This document shows positions 1 to 10,200 of a stretch of 64,000 bases of DNA, piece after piece. Position numbers and translations under genes: made by a program. The stretch's first letter is position 1, and the number at the start of each line of letters is the position of its first letter. This DNA comes from Tunturiibacter empetritectus (lineage in GTDB: Bacteria; Acidobacteriota; Terriglobia; Terriglobales; Acidobacteriaceae): contig NZ_JACCCU010000001.1 in assembly GCF_013410875.1 (NCBI RefSeq), positions 1,674,001 to 1,738,000 on the forward strand. Reading direction: 5' to 3'. The notes beneath the pieces are model-generated. The model searched no databases and had not been told where the DNA came from. It saw nothing but the letters and a program-made list of their open reading frames with translations.

Positions 1-435
1 TTTGAATGTGAATTGCCATCCTGGCCCCTCTTTGCTAATTCGGGCAAGATCGACGTAGAAAACGATACCTTTTTGAATGGATCTGGGGTCAAAGTTCCAA
101 CCTGCCCACGGAATCTGCGAACCTGTGAACGGGGTTGGCGTGCTTCCGGAAGGATGTTGACTCGTGAGAGACGTAACGAAAACCCGGCAATTCTGAGCGG
201 CAGTTTTTCCTTGATTACGGAGACTCACTCTAATTAAGACGCCATTGAAAGGGCCTCCGCTAGTCCACGCCGCCTCGAATTTGTCTGCGTTAGCATCGAA
301 TTCAAGTTTTAGTTTGGGTCGCGCATACCAATCGCGAAAGTGTTGATAAGCACCAGACAAAATTCCGGCAACAATACCACCAACGATTGCGGCCTCGGCA
401 CCGATTCGAGCGGCCTGTAAGGTATCGCAGTCCAT
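1..435 (-). CDS. Unknown membrane-anchored protein, N-terminal part (cut by window edge)
   Basis: An open frame of 145 codons starts at an ATG (complement of 433-435) and runs off the left edge, so the C-terminus is missing. Seen: residues 13-30 are Ala/Gly/Ile/Val-rich and could form one membrane helix. They are followed by a basic-aromatic stretch (HFRDWYARPK) and then a soluble part that alternates like beta strands (LIRVSLRNQGKTAAQNC at about residue 70). The layout suggests a small inner-membrane anchor with an exposed beta-rich domain. I do not recognise a family and propose no function. It lies downstream of argG on the same strand, 32 bases past the argG stop, so it could be read through from the arginine operon. 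The codon use and uninterrupted frame support a real gene. Confidence 0.55.
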   Translation of the reverse strand, partial: MDCDTLQAARIGAEAAIVGGIVAGILSGAYQHFRDWYARPKLKLEFDANADKFEAAWTSGGPFNGVLIRVSLRNQGKTAAQNCRVFVTSLTSQHPSGSTPTPFTGSQIPWAGWNFDPRSIQKGIVFYVDLARISKEGPGWQFTFK

Positions 436-467
436 CAACGCTTGTTTCCTCTCGTTTATCTATGTGG

Positions 468-1850
<1,383 letters not shown>

Positions 1851-1857
1851 TTAGCTC

Positions 1858-2301
1858 TCATTGAGTGATGTATGGAGCGAAGTCGTTGTGATGTATTGCG
1901 ACGTACTCATCCATGCGTCGCCAAATTGTTTCGTCTCCGCAAACTCGGTCACTCAAGTCATTGAATTCGTGATCGTCTCCGAGATGAGGCATGAACTCAT
2001 TGCGCGCATTAGCATCTAGTTCTGGACGTGCGAAGGGAAATAGTGCGACGGCCTTCTCCAGGGCTGCGGCGGCGTCCGGCGCTCCAATGTTACGGTATGC
2101 GTCAACGAAAACTGAATACGGCGGATGGCCGGGGAAATCAGTTTCCATGGGATAGCGAAAGCCTCCGTTGTCCACCATGCCCTGGAACATATAAAGAAGG
2201 GCAATAGGCCTCGTGACCTCAGGAATTTTCGAGAGGTCGTTGTCTACTCTTGCGAGTTCCTTGTAGAGGCCATCTACCGCGAGATCGAGAGTCGATTTCA
2301 G
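1858..2301 (-). CDS. DUF4375 / DMP19-like protein inside the arg operon, probable CTG start
   Basis: The readable frame encodes about 147 residues. The core (ALLYMFQGMVDNGGFRYPM, then a helical stretch with RNIGAPDAAAALEKAVALFP) resembles the DUF4375/DMP19 family, where a conserved NGGFxQ-type motif is followed by an Ala-rich helical region. The first ATG (complement of 2188-2190) would cut off the conserved helix before NGGF. The frame stays open upstream to the end of argF, but it holds no ATG, GTG or TTG there. The best start I can see is CTG at 2299-2301, preceded by TAGGAGAG, which overlaps the argF stop codon; this would give translational coupling. The function of the family is not settled. 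Its place between argF and argG is unusual. The frame is convincing but the start is uncertain. Confidence 0.7.
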   Translation of the reverse strand: MKSTLDLAVDGLYKELARVDNDLSKIPEVTRPIALLYMFQGMVDNGGFRYPMETDFPGHPPYSVFVDAYRNIGAPDAAAALEKAVALFPFARPELDANARNEFMPHLGDDHEFNDLSDRVCGDETIWRRMDEYVAIHHNDFAPYITQ

Positions 2302-2312
2302 GATGTTCTCTC

Positions 2313-3401
2313 CTAGCGTTTGGCGCGGGGTTGGGTTCCGCGGTTGCGGCTGTTGGTGGTGCGCTTGGCTCCGCCGAGGAGCATGAGCAGGATGGCTTTT
2401 TGGGCGTGCATGCGGTTTTCAGCTTGGTCGAAGACTAGGGACTGGGGGCCGTCGAGGACGGCGTCGGTGACTTCGGCGTTGCGGTGGGCGGGGAGGCAGT
2501 GCATGAAGACGGCGTCGGCCTGGGCGTGGGCCATGAGGGCTTCGTTGACCTGGTAGGGCTTGAAGATGGGGGCGCGCTTGGTGGCCTCGTGCTCGAAGCC
2601 CATGGAGGTGCAGACGTCGGTGTAGACGGCGTCGGCTCCGATGACGGCTTTGACGGGGTCGTGCATGAGGGTGATGCTGCCGCCGGTGGTCTCGGCGATC
2701 TCGATGGCTTTGTGGATGATGTCGAGCTTGGGGGCGAAGCCTTTGGGTGTGGCGACGGTGCAGTGCGCGCCGAGTTGCGCGGCGGTGAGCATGAGGGAGT
2801 GGCAGACGTTGTTGCCGTCGCCGACGTAGGTGAAGTGAAGACCCTCTGCGGAGCCGAAGCGTTCTTCGAGGGTGAAGAAGTCGGCGATGGCCTGGCAGGG
2901 GTGCTCGAGGTCGGAGAGGGCGTTGATGACGGGGATTTTGGAGCAGGCGGCGATCTCGGTGATGGTGTCGTGGGCGTAGGTGCGGAGGACCATGATGGAC
3001 ATCCAGCGCTCGATGTTGTGGGCCATGTCGGCGAGGGATTCGCGTTCGCCGAGGGGGGACTGGGTCTGGTCGACGAAGATGGCGTTGCCGCCGAGGGTGT
3101 TGATGGCGGTCTCGAAGGTGAGGCGGGTGCGGAGGGAGGCCTTCTCGAAGAACATGACCATCTGGCGGGCGTCGAGGGCGTGGCGAAAGTCTTCGGGGTT
3201 GGCTTTGACGGCGTGGGCGAGCTCCATGAGGGCGGCCATCTCTTCGACGGTAAGGTCGGCGATGGAGCAGAGGTCGCGGCCGTGGAGGCGCTTGGAGGCT
3301 TCGCTGAAGGCGGTGTCGGACTGGATGTCGAGGGGGGCGCGGTGGGGGATGAGGTCTTCGGTGTCGGGTTTTGAGTTCATAATGACGGTTTTGCTACCCA
3401 T
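2313..3401 (-). CDS. argF: Ornithine carbamoyltransferase
   Basis: It transfers a carbamoyl group to ornithine to make citrulline. The 362-residue protein has the carbamoyl-phosphate site (FEKASLRTRLTFE, about residues 84-96), DLEHPCQAIADF in the middle and the ornithine-side motif HCLPAHRNAEVTD followed by SLVFDQAENRMHAQKA near the C-terminus. These fit a true OTCase; the acetylornithine and succinylornithine variants usually read FFNPSLRTR at the first site. The N-terminal 25 residues before the conserved core are longer than usual, and the tail is basic. The ATG start is preceded by GCAGGAG at good spacing and lies inside the last codons of argD (8-base overlap), so the two genes are probably coupled in translation. 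Confidence 0.96.
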   Translation of the reverse strand: MGSKTVIMNSKPDTEDLIPHRAPLDIQSDTAFSEASKRLHGRDLCSIADLTVEEMAALMELAHAVKANPEDFRHALDARQMVMFFEKASLRTRLTFETAINTLGGNAIFVDQTQSPLGERESLADMAHNIERWMSIMVLRTYAHDTITEIAACSKIPVINALSDLEHPCQAIADFFTLEERFGSAEGLHFTYVGDGNNVCHSLMLTAAQLGAHCTVATPKGFAPKLDIIHKAIEIAETTGGSITLMHDPVKAVIGADAVYTDVCTSMGFEHEATKRAPIFKPYQVNEALMAHAQADAVFMHCLPAHRNAEVTDAVLDGPQSLVFDQAENRMHAQKAILLMLLGGAKRTTNSRNRGTQPRAKR

Positions 3402-4689
3402 GAGATTTTTCTCCTGCCGGTGCTGCTCCGGCCAGTGCTGCAGTGAAGATCTCGTCGAAGGCCTTGATGGCGGTGTCGACGTGTTGACGCTCGAGGATGA
3501 AGGGTGGAAGGAGACGGAGGACGGTCTCGCTGGTGCGGTTGATGATGATTTTCTTCTCCATCATTTGAGCGGTGACGCGCTGGGCAAGGTCGGCGGAGTT
3601 GATCTCAATGCCGAGCATGAGGCCTTTGCCGCGGACTTCGGTGATGCAGTCGTGGCGCTGGGCCAGTTGCGTGAGCTGGTCGTGGAAGTAGGCGCCTGTC
3701 TCGTTGATGTGGGCGAGGAGGTTGTCGCGCTTGATGGTGTCGATGACGGTAATGGCTACGGCGCAGGCGAGTGGGTTGCCGCCGAAGGTGGTGCCGTGCA
3801 TGCCCGGGGTGATGGCCTCGGCAGCCGCGTTGGTGCAGAGCATCGCGCCCATGGGGATGCCGTTGGCGATGGGTTTGGCAATAGTGACAACGTCAGGCAT
3901 GGTGACGTCGGGCAGGTTGCCGTAGTGCTGGTAGGCGAACCATTTGCCGGTGCGGCCCATGCCGGACTGGATCTCGTCGGCGATGAGGAGGGCGCCGGTG
4001 GAATCGCATAGCTCGCGTGCGGTGGCGAAGAACTCCTGGGTGACGGGGTGGATCCCGCCTTCGCCCTGGATGGGCTCGATGCAGATGGCACAGACTTCGG
4101 ATGAGAACTTTGCGCGAAGGTCGGCTACGTTGTTGAAGCGGACGAAGTCGACGCCGGGCATGACGGGCATGAAGGGTTCGCGGTATTTTTCTTTCGCTGT
4201 GGTGGCGACTGAACCCATGGTGCGGCCGTGGAAGCTGTGGTCAAGGGCGAGGAACTTTGTGCCGATGGTGCGGCCTTTGGAGCGGAGAAGTCCGGCGTGG
4301 GCGCGGGCCAGCTTGAGTGCGGCCTCCCAGGCTTCGGTGCCGCTGTTGGTGAAGAAGACGCGGTCGAGGCCGGTGATCTCGGTGAGGCGAAGGGCGAGTT
4401 CGGCGGTGTGCTCGTGGAAGAACAGGTTGGAGGTGTGGATGAGGCGCTTTGACTGATGCGCAATGGCCTCTTCTACTGCGGGGTGGTTGTAACCGAGGCC
4501 GCAGACGCCGATGCCGCTGAGGAGGTCGAGATAGTCATTGCCGTTTTCGTCGCGCAGGTGAACGCCTTCACCGCTGACAAAGAGGATGGGGTTGCGCTCG
4601 TAGGTGTTGAGGAGCAGCTTTTTTTCGGCTGCCTGAATGGATTGCAAGCTGGATTGCAAGTTCGGCTTCTGAGTGGATGCTTCGTTCAT
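3394..4689 (-). CDS. argD: Acetylornithine aminotransferase
   Basis: A PLP-dependent class III aminotransferase that converts N-acetylglutamate semialdehyde and glutamate to N-acetylornithine. The 431-residue product shows FFTNSGTEAWEAALKLAR (cofactor phosphate cup), HSFHGRTMGSVATT, the IADEIQSGMGRTGKWFAYQ region with the aspartate that binds the pyridine ring, and a lysine in VTIAKPIANGIPMGAM that should carry the Schiff base, followed by GTTFGGNPLACAVA. Length and motifs are normal for ArgD, though some ArgD enzymes also serve lysine synthesis. The start ATG overlaps the argB stop as ATGA and is preceded by GGAGG ten bases upstream. It is the fourth arginine gene of the minus-strand operon. 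Confidence 0.95.
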   Translation of the reverse strand: MNEASTQKPNLQSSLQSIQAAEKKLLLNTYERNPILFVSGEGVHLRDENGNDYLDLLSGIGVCGLGYNHPAVEEAIAHQSKRLIHTSNLFFHEHTAELALRLTEITGLDRVFFTNSGTEAWEAALKLARAHAGLLRSKGRTIGTKFLALDHSFHGRTMGSVATTAKEKYREPFMPVMPGVDFVRFNNVADLRAKFSSEVCAICIEPIQGEGGIHPVTQEFFATARELCDSTGALLIADEIQSGMGRTGKWFAYQHYGNLPDVTMPDVVTIAKPIANGIPMGAMLCTNAAAEAITPGMHGTTFGGNPLACAVAITVIDTIKRDNLLAHINETGAYFHDQLTQLAQRHDCITEVRGKGLMLGIEINSADLAQRVTAQMMEKKIIINRTSETVLRLLPPFILERQHVDTAIKAFDEIFTAALAGAAPAGEKSHG

Positions 4690-5468
4690 GCGACCATGAC
4701 CTCCGTTCCGTCGTTGACCCGTGTGGAGACGAGGTCAGGTAGTAGAGATGCCGCTTCTGCGGGAAGAATGCGTACACGCTTGACGCCGTGAGTGAGGGCG
4801 TCGCGGCAGGCGTTGAGTTTAGGGAGCATGCCGCCGGAGACGACCTGAGCCTGCTCCATGGCGGGGATCTGGGCGAGGGTGAGCCAACGCATGACGTTGC
4901 CGTCGGCGCCTTTGACGCCGGGGACGTCGGTGAGGAAGACGAGAGTGTCGGCCTTGGCGCCGATGGCGCAGGCGGCGGCCATCTCGTCGGCGTTGATGTT
5001 GTAGTACTCGCCGTCGAAGCCGAGGGCGATGGAGGAGATGACGGGGACGGCGCCCATGGCCCAGATGGCTTCGAGCCACTTGGGGTCCATGGCGGCGATC
5101 TCGCCGACGAAGCCGAGGTCGGGGGTGGTTTTTTTCTTGCGTGCTCGGAAGACGTGGCCGTCACCGCCGGAGAGGCCGACGGCGGACTGGCCGTGGGTGC
5201 CGATGGACGCGACGAGGGACTTGTTGACGCGGCCAGCGAGGACCATGAGGGCGGCGTCGCGGGTCTCGGCATCGGTGATGCGGAGGCCGGAGATGAACTC
5301 GCTCTTCTTGCCCATCTGGGCGAGGGTGCGGGTGAGCTGCACGCCGCCCCCGTGGACGACGGCGACCTGATTTCCATCGGTGACGAGATCGGCGATGGCT
5401 TTTCCGCAAGCGTGGAGGATCTTTTTATCTTCGAGAGCGGCACCGCCTAGCTTGACGACAAATCTCAC
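4686..5468 (-). CDS. argB: Acetylglutamate kinase (GTG start)
   Basis: It phosphorylates N-acetylglutamate, often the arginine-feedback-controlled step. The amino acid kinase fold is evident: VVKLGGAAL at the N-terminus, VVHGGGVQLT (glycine-rich loop), the central YYNINADEMAAACAIGAKAD and the nucleotide-binding TDVPGVKGADG, with VSGGMLPKLNAC near the end. I chose the GTG at 5466-5468: it overlaps the argC stop as GTGA and is preceded by AGGAGG at good spacing. The product is 260 residues, the usual size. An ATG at 5498 would add ten residues (Arg/Gly-rich, no homology expected) read from inside argC and is less likely. Confidence 0.95.
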   Translation of the reverse strand: MRFVVKLGGAALEDKKILHACGKAIADLVTDGNQVAVVHGGGVQLTRTLAQMGKKSEFISGLRITDAETRDAALMVLAGRVNKSLVASIGTHGQSAVGLSGGDGHVFRARKKKTTPDLGFVGEIAAMDPKWLEAIWAMGAVPVISSIALGFDGEYYNINADEMAAACAIGAKADTLVFLTDVPGVKGADGNVMRWLTLAQIPAMEQAQVVSGGMLPKLNACRDALTHGVKRVRILPAEAASLLPDLVSTRVNDGTEVMVA

Positions 5469-6562
5469 AGCAAGCCCTCCTCTTCGTTCCATCCGCACAT
5501 CAGGTTGAGGTTTTGAACCGCCTGACCGGAGGCTCCTTTTAAAAGATTGTCGAGGCAGGAGACCAGGATCAGACGGTTTCCGTCGGCGGCGAGTGCAAAG
5601 CCGAGATCGCAGAAGTTGGTGCGAACGATGTGCTGGATCTCCGGCAGGTGCGGCGTGTTGCGGAGCCGGACCAGCGGACTGTGTTGGTAGAAGTTTTGCA
5701 GCACGGTGGTGATTGCGGCGGCTTCGGTTTTGGTTTTGAGGCGGAGGTAGATGGTGGACAGGATTCCGCGCGGTATGGGGAGTAGATGCGGGGTGAACTG
5801 GATCTGGTCCGAGGTGATGTGAAGCTGCTCGAGGAGTTCGCCGGTGTGGCGGTGGCCGAAGACTGCGTACGCGGAGAGGTTGTCGGCCGCATGCATGAAG
5901 TGGGTCTTGGCGGTGGGGGCTTTGCCTGCTCCGCTTACGCCGGATTTTGCGTCGCAGATGATGCCGTGTTCCAGATCAACTAGCTCGGCCTGGAGGAGCG
6001 GGGCTAGGGCGAGGAGGATGGAGGTGGCGTAGCAGCCGGGGTTGGCGACGAGGCGGGCGTTGCGGATCTCGTCGCGGTGAAGCTCGGGGCAGCCGTAGAC
6101 GGCTTCTTGTTGAAGCTGGGCGGCGTGGTCGGCGTTGGCGTCTTTGAGCTTGTAGACGGCGCGGTTGGTGTGGTGCTGGAGCCGCCATGCGCCGCTGAGG
6201 TCGATGACCTTGATGCCGCGTTCGATGGCCTGAGGAACCCACTCGCGGGATTGCTCGTGCGGTGTGGCGAGGAATAGGACTTCGGTTCCGGTGTCGGTGA
6301 TGCGGTTCCAGGAGAAGGGAAGGATCGGATGGGCGTGTTGATCGCCTGCGACGGCAAGCTGGGGATGAATGTCTTCGAGGTAGTGCAGGCTGGTGGACTC
6401 TGGTTCTCCGGCTCGGCCAAGGAGTGTTGGCGCGTTTCCGCGGAGTCGGGGATGATGCAGGAGCAGGCGGGCGAGTTCGCCACCGGCGTAGCCGCCGATG
6501 CCGGCGATGGCAGTGCGGGGCGCGGTGGTGCGTGCGGCGGGTTGTTCAAGTACGTTTGTCAT
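5465..6562 (-). CDS. argC: N-acetyl-gamma-glutamyl-phosphate reductase
   Basis: It reduces acetylglutamyl phosphate to the semialdehyde with NADPH. The 365-residue product has the nucleotide-binding GIGGYAGGELARLL near residue 27, FLATPHEQS, DLSGAWRL, the catalytic cysteine in VANPGCYATSILLALAPL, KSGVSGAGKAP and a C-terminal SCLDNLLKGASGQAVQNLNLM. All are typical of ArgC type 1. The ATG at 6562 is chosen. A TTG at 6583 is also possible; it would add seven residues and overlap argR by eight bases, and neither has a strong ribosome site. Its stop overlaps the argB GTG start, consistent with one transcript. Confidence 0.95.
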   Translation of the reverse strand: MTNVLEQPAARTTAPRTAIAGIGGYAGGELARLLLHHPRLRGNAPTLLGRAGEPESTSLHYLEDIHPQLAVAGDQHAHPILPFSWNRITDTGTEVLFLATPHEQSREWVPQAIERGIKVIDLSGAWRLQHHTNRAVYKLKDANADHAAQLQQEAVYGCPELHRDEIRNARLVANPGCYATSILLALAPLLQAELVDLEHGIICDAKSGVSGAGKAPTAKTHFMHAADNLSAYAVFGHRHTGELLEQLHITSDQIQFTPHLLPIPRGILSTIYLRLKTKTEAAAITTVLQNFYQHSPLVRLRNTPHLPEIQHIVRTNFCDLGFALAADGNRLILVSCLDNLLKGASGQAVQNLNLMCGWNEEEGLL

Positions 6563-6575
6563 TGAGATGGTTGAG

Positions 6576-7016
6576 TTAGCCAAGGTAGTCTTCGATTCGT
6601 GTCTTCAACAGGTTTGCTTGTTTCTCGTCCGGACAGATGATGAGGACAGTGTCGTCGCCGGCGATAGTGCCTATCACCTCGGGCCAGTCCTCGTAGTCAA
6701 TGCCAGCGGCGATGGGTTGAGCGCTTCCGGTGGTGGTGACGAGGACGAGGAGGTTGATGGCCTGACGGACTTCGAGGCCGAAGCTTTCAAGTACTTCTCG
6801 GATCCCGGGGAGCGCGTCCTCGTCGGAGTCGTTGCCGTTGGGAAGAGAGTAGCCGTTTGGTCCTTTATTTAATCTAAGCTCATGAATATCGCGCGATAAT
6901 GTTGCTTGAGTGACGTGAAATCCGCGTCCGGCTAGTTTTCGGCGTAACTCATCCTGGCTGGTGACCGCAGACTTTACCAGTAACTCTCGAATTACGGCGT
7001 GACGCTGTTGTTTCAT
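6576..7016 (-). CDS. argR: Arginine repressor
   Basis: A hexameric transcription factor that binds DNA when arginine is present. The 146-residue protein has an N-terminal winged helix (ELLVKSAVTSQDELRRKLAGRG, with QATLSRDIHELRL as the recognition part) and a C-terminal oligomerisation and arginine-binding domain ending in GTIAGDDTVLIICPDEKQA, where the GD(D)T segment normally contacts arginine. Length is as expected (about 150). It is the first gene of the arg operon and probably controls itself and the downstream genes through the paired palindrome at 7106-7141, about 90 bases upstream of its start. The same site lies about 100 bases before gltB, so glutamate synthase may also be under ArgR. 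Confidence 0.96.
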   Translation of the reverse strand: MKQQRHAVIRELLVKSAVTSQDELRRKLAGRGFHVTQATLSRDIHELRLNKGPNGYSLPNGNDSDEDALPGIREVLESFGLEVRQAINLLVLVTTTGSAQPIAAGIDYEDWPEVIGTIAGDDTVLIICPDEKQANLLKTRIEDYLG

Positions 7017-7062
7017 TGGATTTGTTGTACCTGTGTTTGCGTAGCTAAGTCGTCAACAGCGG

Positions 7063-7098
7063 CTCAATTTAGTAGATGAACTCAATTAGGTAGATGAG
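7063..7098. repeat. Two-copy 18-bp tandem repeat
   Basis: CTCAATTTAGTAGATGAA (7063-7080) is followed directly by CTCAATTAGGTAGATGAG (7081-7098); 15 of 18 positions agree. It lies in the argR-gltB intergenic region just before the putative ArgR site. Its role is unknown. It could be a slippage duplication or part of a regulatory array. Confidence 0.6.
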
Positions 7099-7105
7099 GT
7101 TGATG

Positions 7106-7141
7106 TGTATAAATATACATTATTTTATGTATATTTATACA
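7106..7141. promoter_or_regulatory. Putative tandem ArgR operator (paired ARG boxes)
   Basis: Two perfect palindromes, TGTATA-AA-TATACA (7106-7119) and TGTATA-TT-TATACA (7128-7141), are themselves arranged as a 15-bp inverted repeat with a 6-base centre. Their centres are 22 bp apart, about two helical turns. ArgR hexamers are known to bind pairs of AT-rich boxes with centres about 21 bp apart, and TGTATA/TATACA resembles ARG boxes of several phyla. The site lies between divergent argR and gltB. Binding is inferred. Confidence 0.75.
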
Positions 7142-7195
7142 TAATGCTGTCTCGTCTTTTTTCTCGGTTGACGAGCGCTCCACACAAAAGGAAGG

Positions 7196-7227
7196 GTCGC
7201 GCCCGGGATTTTGCTGCCGGGTGCGAC
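7196..7227 (+). promoter_or_regulatory. Stable hairpin in the gltB leader
   Basis: GTCGCGCCCGG (7196-7206) pairs with CCGGGTGCGAC (7217-7227) over 11 base pairs, one of them G-U, around a 10-base loop. The hairpin ends 12 bases before the gltB ATG. No T-run follows, so it is not an intrinsic terminator. The only good ribosome-site sequence, AAGGAAGGG, lies just upstream of the hairpin, so folding could bring it closer to the start. A regulatory role is inferred. Confidence 0.45.
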
Positions 7228-7239
7228 GTATAGTGAAGC

Positions 7240-10200
7240 ATGGAACGGTCCCTGGCAGCTAGTTTGTCCCCAACTCGCCGTGATGTGGGTGTGTCTTCCG
7301 CGGTTTCGCCGTCGCTAATTGACGAGCGTTTCGATCATGACTCTTGTGGTGTAGGTTTTGTTGCTTCGGTGGATGCTGCGGCTTCGCATGTGATTCTGGA
7401 GCAGGCCCTGACCGCGCTGGGACGGCTGGCGCATCGCGGTGCGACGGCGGCTGATGGGAAGAGCAGCGACGGGGTTGGCGTGATGACTGCGGTTCCGCGG
7501 TCTCTGCTGGTTAAAGCTGCGAATCTTTCGATTGATGAAAAACAAGTGCTGGGCGTTGGGATGCTGCTAATTCCGATGGCGGAGACGCGTGCTGAAGAGA
7601 TTGTGGATCGGTGTCTGCAGTCTCATGACTTTGAGATTTTGTGTTGGCGCGATGTGCCTGTGAAGACGGAATACCTAGGGCAGACGGCGCTGGAGACGAT
7701 GCCGAAGATTCGTCAGGTGCTGATCGTCGATGCGACGGATGCAGAGCCGGAGACGATGGAGCGGCGGCTGTATCTTGCGCGGAAGCAATTTGAGCGGGCG
7801 CATGAGCAGGGCGATGTAACGGGGTATGTGTGCTCGATGTCGTCGCAGACGATTGTCTATAAGGCGATGTGCACGGGCGTTTTTCTGCGTGACTTTTATC
7901 CTGATCTGGCTTCAGAGGATTACGTTACGCCGTTCGCGGTGTTTCATCAGCGTTATGCGACGAATACGTCCCCTACTTGGCATCGCGCTCAGCCGGGGCG
8001 GAAGCTGGGGCATAACGGCGAGATCAATACGGTGTGGGGAAATAGGGCGCGGATGGATGCTCGCGACTCGACGCTGCCGGTGGAGTGCAAGCCGGTGCTG
8101 ACGAAGGATGGGACGGACTCTACGAGTCTGGACGAGGCGGTGGAGCTGTTGTCGCAGAATGGCAGGACGCTGGCTGAGGCGGTTCGCATGTTGTTGCCGC
8201 CCGCGACGGATGGGCATCATGAATCTTCTTTTTTGAGATACCACACGGATTGCGCGGAGCCGTGGGATGGTCCGGCTGCGCTTGCGTTCAGCGATGGACG
8301 CGTTGTAGGTGCAGCGCTGGATCGGAATGGACTGCGGCCTTGTCGATTTGCAATTACTAGTGGGGGGCTTGTGGTTGCGGGGTCGGAGGCGGGGCTGGTG
8401 GATCTCGATCCGGAAGAGGTGACGCATAGCGGACGGTTGGGGCCCGGGCAGATGCTGCTGGTGGATCTGGAGCACCACAAGGTTTATGAGGATGAGGAGT
8501 TGCTGGAGCTGTTTGATGCGGGGGCGACTTACGCGAAGTTGATGGAAGACACACCGCTGATTGCGGCTGAGGCGGGGGCGGTGGATTCGGCTGCGCTGGC
8601 TGCGGTCCAGCGTGGGTTTGGGTATACGCGCGAAGACGTGAAGATGATTCTGCAGCCGATGGCGCTGGAGGGGAAGGACGCTGTGTATTCGATGGGCGAT
8701 GATACGCCGCTGGCGTTTCTGGCCCGGTCGCCGCGTCCGATCTATGCGTATTTTCGACAGAGGTTTGCGCAGGTGACCAATCCGCCAATTGATTCGTTGC
8801 GCGAGTCCTGCGTGGTGTCGCTGCATACGCGGCTTGGGCCTTGGCCTCACATGCTGGATAAGAATGCGCCGCTGCCTGGAGTGTCGCTGCCTTCTCCATT
8901 TTTGACGCTGGGGCAGGTGGAGGCGCTGCGGAAGGGTGAGTATCCGCATAAGGAAGAGCTGAAGCTGGCGGAACTGCAGGCGGTGTTTGGCGCGGAGAAG
9001 ACGCTGACGCAGGGGATTGATGAGCTATGCATGCAGGCGATCAAGCTGGTGCGTGAGGGTGCTCGGATTCTGTTGCTGTCTGATCGCAGTGCGAGTGCGG
9101 GGAGGCTGCCGATTCCGATGGCGATGGCTACCGGAGCGGTGCATCATTCGCTGGTGGATGCTGGTCTGCGTACGTTGGCTGGGCTTGCGGTTGAGGCGGG
9201 AGATTGCAGGGATATTCATCATGCTGCGGTGTTGATTGGCTATGGGGCTGGTGCGGTTTGTCCGTGGCTTGCGCTGGAGACAGGCAGGAGTCTTGCGCCT
9301 GCGGGGACGGATGCGGCGGATGCTGAGCGGAAGATGATGAAGTCGCTTGACGGAGGACTTGCGAAGGTGATGTCGAAGATGGGGATCTCGGTGGTGGACA
9401 GCTACCGTGGGGCACATCTGTTCGACATCCTCGGCTTGCATTCGAGTGTGGTGGCGCGATGTTTCTTTGGGACGCCGGCTCCATTGTCTGGCGTGGGATT
9501 TGCTGAGGTGGAGCGGCAGTTGCGACAGACTTGGACGCCGGGCGAGGGTGTCGCTGCTGCTCCTTCGGCGGAGTTACCGGATTATGGTTGGGTGCGATTC
9601 CGGAAGGCTGATGTTTCTGAGCCGCATGCGTGGCAGCCGCCGACGGTGAAGGCGTTGCAGTCGGTGGTGGGGAGTGCGCGGAATGTGCCGCAGCCTGCGG
9701 ACCCTGCGGGTGCGTTCGCGATCTATACGCGGGATGTGATTGCGCGTGATCCTGCGGTGTTGCGAGATCTGCTGGAGATTCGTCCGGCGGGGCCTGAGCT
9801 GGCTTTGAGTGATGTGGAGACGCCTGCGAGTTTGTGCAAGCGGTTTGTGGCCAGCGCGATGTCGCTTGGGTCTTTGAGCCCGGAGGCTCACCAGACGATT
9901 ACGGCTGCGATGAATATGCTGGGCGGGCGGTCGAACACGGGTGAGGGTGGAGAGGACTCGGCGGTTTATCGGGTGCATCCTGAGGGCGCGGAGAGGGTCG
10001 ATGCAGGCGGGGGGATGAGCCTTGCGGCGCGGTCGGGCGGAGGCGCGGCGGTGGCTGAGGCTGCGGTAGTAGCGCCTGCGGTGCATGTGTCCTTTAGTAA
10101 GGAGCGGAACAATGACCTGAATAACAAGATCAAGCAGATTGCGTCGGGGCGGTTTGGTGTTACGGCTGAGTACCTGGTGCATGCTGAGGAGATTGAGATC

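Noticed and set aside
2484..3374. A 296-codon plus-strand frame opposite argF, rich in Gly, Val, Asp and Glu
   Set aside because: The composition is the mirror of high-GC codons of argF; no signal, motif or start support.
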